A stretch of 64,000 nt of DNA from Chionoecetes opilio. Lineage: Eukaryota > Arthropoda > Malacostraca > Decapoda > Majidae. The translations under genes and the position numbers were made by a program. The notes beneath the pieces were generated by a model. The model was not told the origin of the DNA. It made no database searches and saw only the letters and a program-made list of their open reading frames with translations. This document shows, piece after piece, positions 63,841 through 64,000 of this stretch (its first letter is position 1; every line of letters begins with the position of its first letter). The stretch covers positions 166,164-230,163 of the forward strand of contig JACEEZ010020333.1 of the NCBI GenBank assembly GCA_016584305.1, given 5' to 3'.

Positions 63841-64000
63841 TACGGACACGCCCTCGGTTTTCGAACATAATTAGTTCCCAAAAGTTGTTCTAAGACGGAT
63901 TTTTTCTAAAACCGAAACTAATTTTTCCATAAGCAACAATATGAAATGGATTAATCAGTTCCTGACCCCCAAAATAAAGACTTTTTTTTTTACCTTTTTT
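63841..64000. mobile_element. Left part of another TA-targeting MITE
   Basis: TACGGACACGCCCTCGGTTT then TCGAACATAATTAGTTCCCA has the pattern of a pogo-like terminus with repeated TCTAAGACGG / TCTAAAACCG motifs. The right end would lie beyond the window. Confidence 0.4.

Overview
This is an intron-rich, repeat-dense animal genome window. Several features point to a decapod crustacean, perhaps a crab: long GA, GT, TA and TATG microsatellites, CR1-like, Jockey-like and RTE-like LINEs, many TA-targeting pogo/Tc1 elements, and CCTAA-rich tandem repeats. The species cannot be fixed from the sequence alone. No rRNA, CRISPR array or bacterial gene was seen.

The only host gene I can support runs on the minus strand across most of the window. 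Ten small exons (60681-60743, 50864-50933, 46172-46269, 33133-33309, 31324-31429, 29063-29284, 26822-26927, 25496-25655, 19626-19874, 11863-12079) have consensus GT/AG borders and matching phases. They join into one open frame of about 422 codons encoding the end of a BAR region, a PH domain, a RhoGAP domain and a Ser/Thr/Pro-rich linker. This is a GRAF-type Rho GTPase-activating protein (ARHGAP26/10/42 family; Graf in flies). The start of the BAR domain lies beyond the right edge; the expected SH3 domain was not found and probably lies left of base 1.

The rest is intronic or flanking DNA packed with nested mobile elements. Region 1-11.4 kb: a LINE RNase H fragment; a composite element (491-4976) with mirror-image SINEs and an inserted 3.2 kb DNA transposon; a CR1-like LINE (copy A) cut by a small pogo-like MITE and by a 4.3 kb element that itself holds three more. 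Region 12.5-19.5 kb: CR1-like copy B broken by a TTAA element (with another inside it), a second TTAA element and a G-tipped element with GCCTTA motifs. Region 20-31 kb: SINEs, nested MITEs, RTE-like, Jockey-like and second-type CR1-like LINE remnants. Region 31.9-32.9 kb: a foldback MITE with a pogo-like MITE inside. Region 34.1-40.6 kb: TA microsatellites holding five TA-flanked elements nearly end to end, one of them a 2.36 kb palindrome with mirrored Tc1-like DNA-binding domains. Region 41.7-45.2 kb: a minisatellite and a LINE split by a nearly intact Tigger-like transposon. Region 46.4-63.7 kb: a 3.3 kb TTAA-bounded element, further LINE, SINE and MITE copies, and an ATAT-flanked element with a small acidic ORF.

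Several insertions can be verified inside the window because related unoccupied sites are present, which fixes boundaries and target duplications without external data. The most unusual structures are the 2.36 kb palindrome, the SINE-armed composite element, DNA transposons carrying LINE 3' ends, an inverted duplication that causes a transposase frameshift, and a Tigger-like transposase whose only defects are four 1-nt losses at base runs.
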